From an uncultured Dongia sp. (GTDB taxonomy: Bacteria; Pseudomonadota; Alphaproteobacteria; Dongiales; Dongiaceae), in contig NZ_CAKZGO010000025.1 in assembly GCF_936916975.1 (NCBI RefSeq), forward strand, positions 123,420 to 187,419: 64,000 bases of DNA, written 5' to 3'. Within the stretch, counting starts at the first letter, position 1, and each line of letters begins with the position of its first letter. Below, in pieces: positions 63,775-64,000 of the stretch. Under the pieces are notes generated by a model that saw only the letters and a list, made by a program, of their open reading frames with translations, was not told the origin of the DNA and searched no databases. The translations under genes were made by a program, and so were the position numbers.

Positions 63775-64000
63775 GGCCAGCGCGCCAGCTTCCAGTCCAT
63801 CGAGGACGGCGGCGGCGAGGGCGTGAACCACTGGTACCGCGTGGTCATCACCGAAGGCCGCAACCGCGAGGTGCGCCGCCTGTTCGACGCCGTGGGCCTG
63901 GGGGTCAGCCGACTGATCCGCATCCGTTACGGCTGCGTGGTGCTGCCACGCGGGCTCAAGCGGGGCATCTGGATCGACCTGGAGGGCCGCGACGTGCAGG
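63775..64000 (+). other. RluB-type pseudouridine synthase C-terminal segment joined in frame
   Basis: The 75 residues after the DppA-like end read as the C-terminal third of an RsuA/RluB 23S rRNA pseudouridine synthase: NHWYRVVITEGRNREVRRLF, AVGLGVSRLIRIRYG, LPRGLKRGIW. The S4 domain and the catalytic Asp region are absent. The wording (GEGVNHWYRV, PRGLKRG) is that of Betaproteobacteria rather than Alphaproteobacteria. Probably a false join at the contig end; a true fusion cannot be excluded from sequence alone. Confidence 0.8.

Overview
The window reads as one stretch of a free-living alphaproteobacterial chromosome (Rhodospirillales-like is my guess). The grounds are high GC by eye (about 60-65 %), tightly packed operons with ATGA/TGATG overlaps, many solute-binding ABC systems, and alphaproteobacterial-type RND, MipA and RTX exporters. 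About 51 protein genes, one tRNA-Gln and several regulator-operator sets can be supported. There are no insertion sequences, CRISPR arrays or phage genes.

Region 1 (1-9340, minus strand): an RpiR/MurR-type regulator leads an operon with a complete oligopeptide ABC importer (SBP, two permeases, two ATPases), an M81 (MlrC-like) metallopeptidase and a fold-III PLP amino acid decarboxylase cut by the window start. Logic: import a peptide, hydrolyse it, decarboxylate the amino acid.

Region 2 (9441-16852): a divergent locus. On the minus strand are a beta-amino-acid (beta-phenylalanine type) aminotransferase, a GntR/FCD regulator and a BKACE beta-keto acid cleavage enzyme. On the plus strand are a polyamine-type SBP, two permeases (no ATPase) and a C45 Ntn-hydrolase. 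Two near-identical ATTTGATCAAAY palindromes lie at the start points of two predicted face-to-face promoters. This looks like a self-contained system for taking up N-acylated beta-amino acids, deacylating and transaminating them, and cleaving the beta-keto acid.

Region 3 (16838-32648): a 15-gene minus-strand catabolic operon. It holds a branched-chain-type ABC importer, a LigF-like GST, a hydroxyquinol-type intradiol dioxygenase, an SDR, a second BKACE, an MDR oxidoreductase, a cupin, an alpha/beta hydrolase lacking its serine nucleophile, an acyl-CoA dehydrogenase and a two-subunit molybdenum hydroxylase. A divergent LacI regulator and three perfect TGCAATCGATTGCA operators control it. The substrate is unknown, probably an aromatic compound.

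Region 4 (32760-41704): a type I secretion operon whose substrate is a 1966-residue RTX protein carrying a calcineurin-like phosphoesterase domain. Region 5 (41996-49501): a MipA-adaptor-RND operon divergent from an OmpR-type two-component system. Region 6 (49574-53951): a LysR-controlled redox/detoxification set (AhpD-like, GST, PNPOx-reductase-ferredoxin fusion). Region 7 (53984-60573): a complete AcrAB-TolC-type efflux operon with a divergent TetR repressor and palindromes.

Region 8 (60612-64000): tRNA-Gln(UUG), a small membrane-anchored peptidoglycan-binding protein, a thioesterase and a DppA-type binding protein. The DppA-type frame runs without a stop, directly after its expected last residue, into the C-terminal part of a betaproteobacterial-type RluB pseudouridine synthase. 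I read the last 226 bases as a probable assembly chimera unless long reads show otherwise.
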